Below, piece after piece: positions 63,886 to 64,000 of a stretch of 64,000 nt of DNA. Source of the DNA: Mortierella sp. BCC40632 (taxonomy: Eukaryota; Mortierellomycota; Mortierellomycetes; Mortierellales; Mortierellaceae); contig WAEK01000004.1 of NCBI GenBank assembly GCA_011634665.1, positions 2,609,501 to 2,673,500 on the forward strand, written 5' to 3'. Made by a program: the position numbers and the translations under genes. Positions within the stretch are counted from its first letter, which is position 1. The number at the start of each line of letters is the position of its first letter. The notes beneath the pieces are model-generated. The model was not told the origin of the DNA. It did no database searches and saw only the letters and a program-made list of their open reading frames with translations.

Positions 63886-64000
63886 ATGTCATTCGCCGCA
63901 AGAGCCCATCGGGCTACGAGGCGTGATCTCCAGGACCAGGACCAGGACCAGGACCAGAGCCAGGACCAACTTCTACAACTACACCCAAACCTCTTGGACC
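63886..64000 (+). CDS. 5' end of a gene leaving the window
   Basis: After a pyrimidine-rich leader and a possible TTCTAG acceptor at 63850-63855, an ATG opens a frame that stays open to the window end (38 codons). It begins MSFAARAHRATRRDL, then has a short Asp-Gln repeat from tandem CAGGAC hexamers, then QLLQLHPNLLD. The partial product is too short to assign. Confidence 0.55.
   Translation, partial: MSFAARAHRATRRDLQDQDQDQDQSQDQLLQLHPNLLD

Overview
This window looks like nuclear DNA of an early-diverging filamentous fungus. A Mortierella-type species is my best guess, from gene content and architecture only. Genes sit on both strands and carry GT-AG introns, often with TACTAAC-like branch points and long pyrimidine tracts. 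There is a eukaryotic tRNA with internal A and B boxes. Intergenic and intronic DNA is full of (CT)n tracts and poly(A)/poly(T) runs of about 30-35 bases. F-box/LRR genes are over-represented: three intact and one decayed. I see no bacterial, plasmid or viral genes, no CRISPR array, and no reverse transcriptase or transposase. || Layout. 0.1-4.0 kb (+): an FlbA/Sst2-type regulator of G-protein signalling (two DEP domains plus RGS) with a 1.5-kb first intron. 4.6-6.6 kb (-): F-box protein A. 6.9-8.7 kb (+): an RluA-type mitochondrial pseudouridine synthase broken by two in-frame stop codons. 9.4-11.3 kb (+): F-box protein B. 11.9-13.6 kb (+): hypoxanthine-guanine phosphoribosyltransferase with 30-nt and 11-nt micro-exons. 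14.0-18.4 kb (-): a ~1,390-residue coiled-coil protein with a duplicated His/Asp-rich motif. 19.4-21.8 kb (-): a Ser/Thr-rich coiled-coil protein joined by a GC-AG intron. 22.1-23.7 kb (-): F-box protein C. 25.1 kb (-): tRNA-Asn(GUU). 27.2-28.7 kb (+): a TM7S3/TMEM198-like multi-pass membrane protein. 29.2-35.2 kb (-): a 12-exon ion-transport-domain channel with a WD40-like N-terminus. || 35.3-41.7 kb is a repeat-rich stretch with one candidate first exon. 41.7-44.3 kb (+): a rhodanese plus dual-specificity MAPK-phosphatase-type protein. 46.0-50.0 kb (+): a large intracellular PA14-domain/polyQ/coiled-coil protein. 50.5-54.3 kb (-): a giant disordered protein with hexanucleotide-encoded repeats. 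55.7-56.2 kb (-): ribosomal protein eS12. 57-61.6 kb: an accessory, decaying region with a 165-bp direct duplication, a broken multi-exon gene of unknown family and a broken F-box/LRR gene. 63.9 kb to the end (+): the start of a further gene that leaves the window. || The genes do not form one pathway. Most are single-copy housekeeping or signalling genes (G-protein desensitisation, MAPK dephosphorylation, calcium/cation channel, purine salvage, translation) interspersed with lineage-expanded F-box genes. Exon coordinates were derived by hand from splice consensus, reading-frame continuity and remembered family motifs. They have no transcript support.
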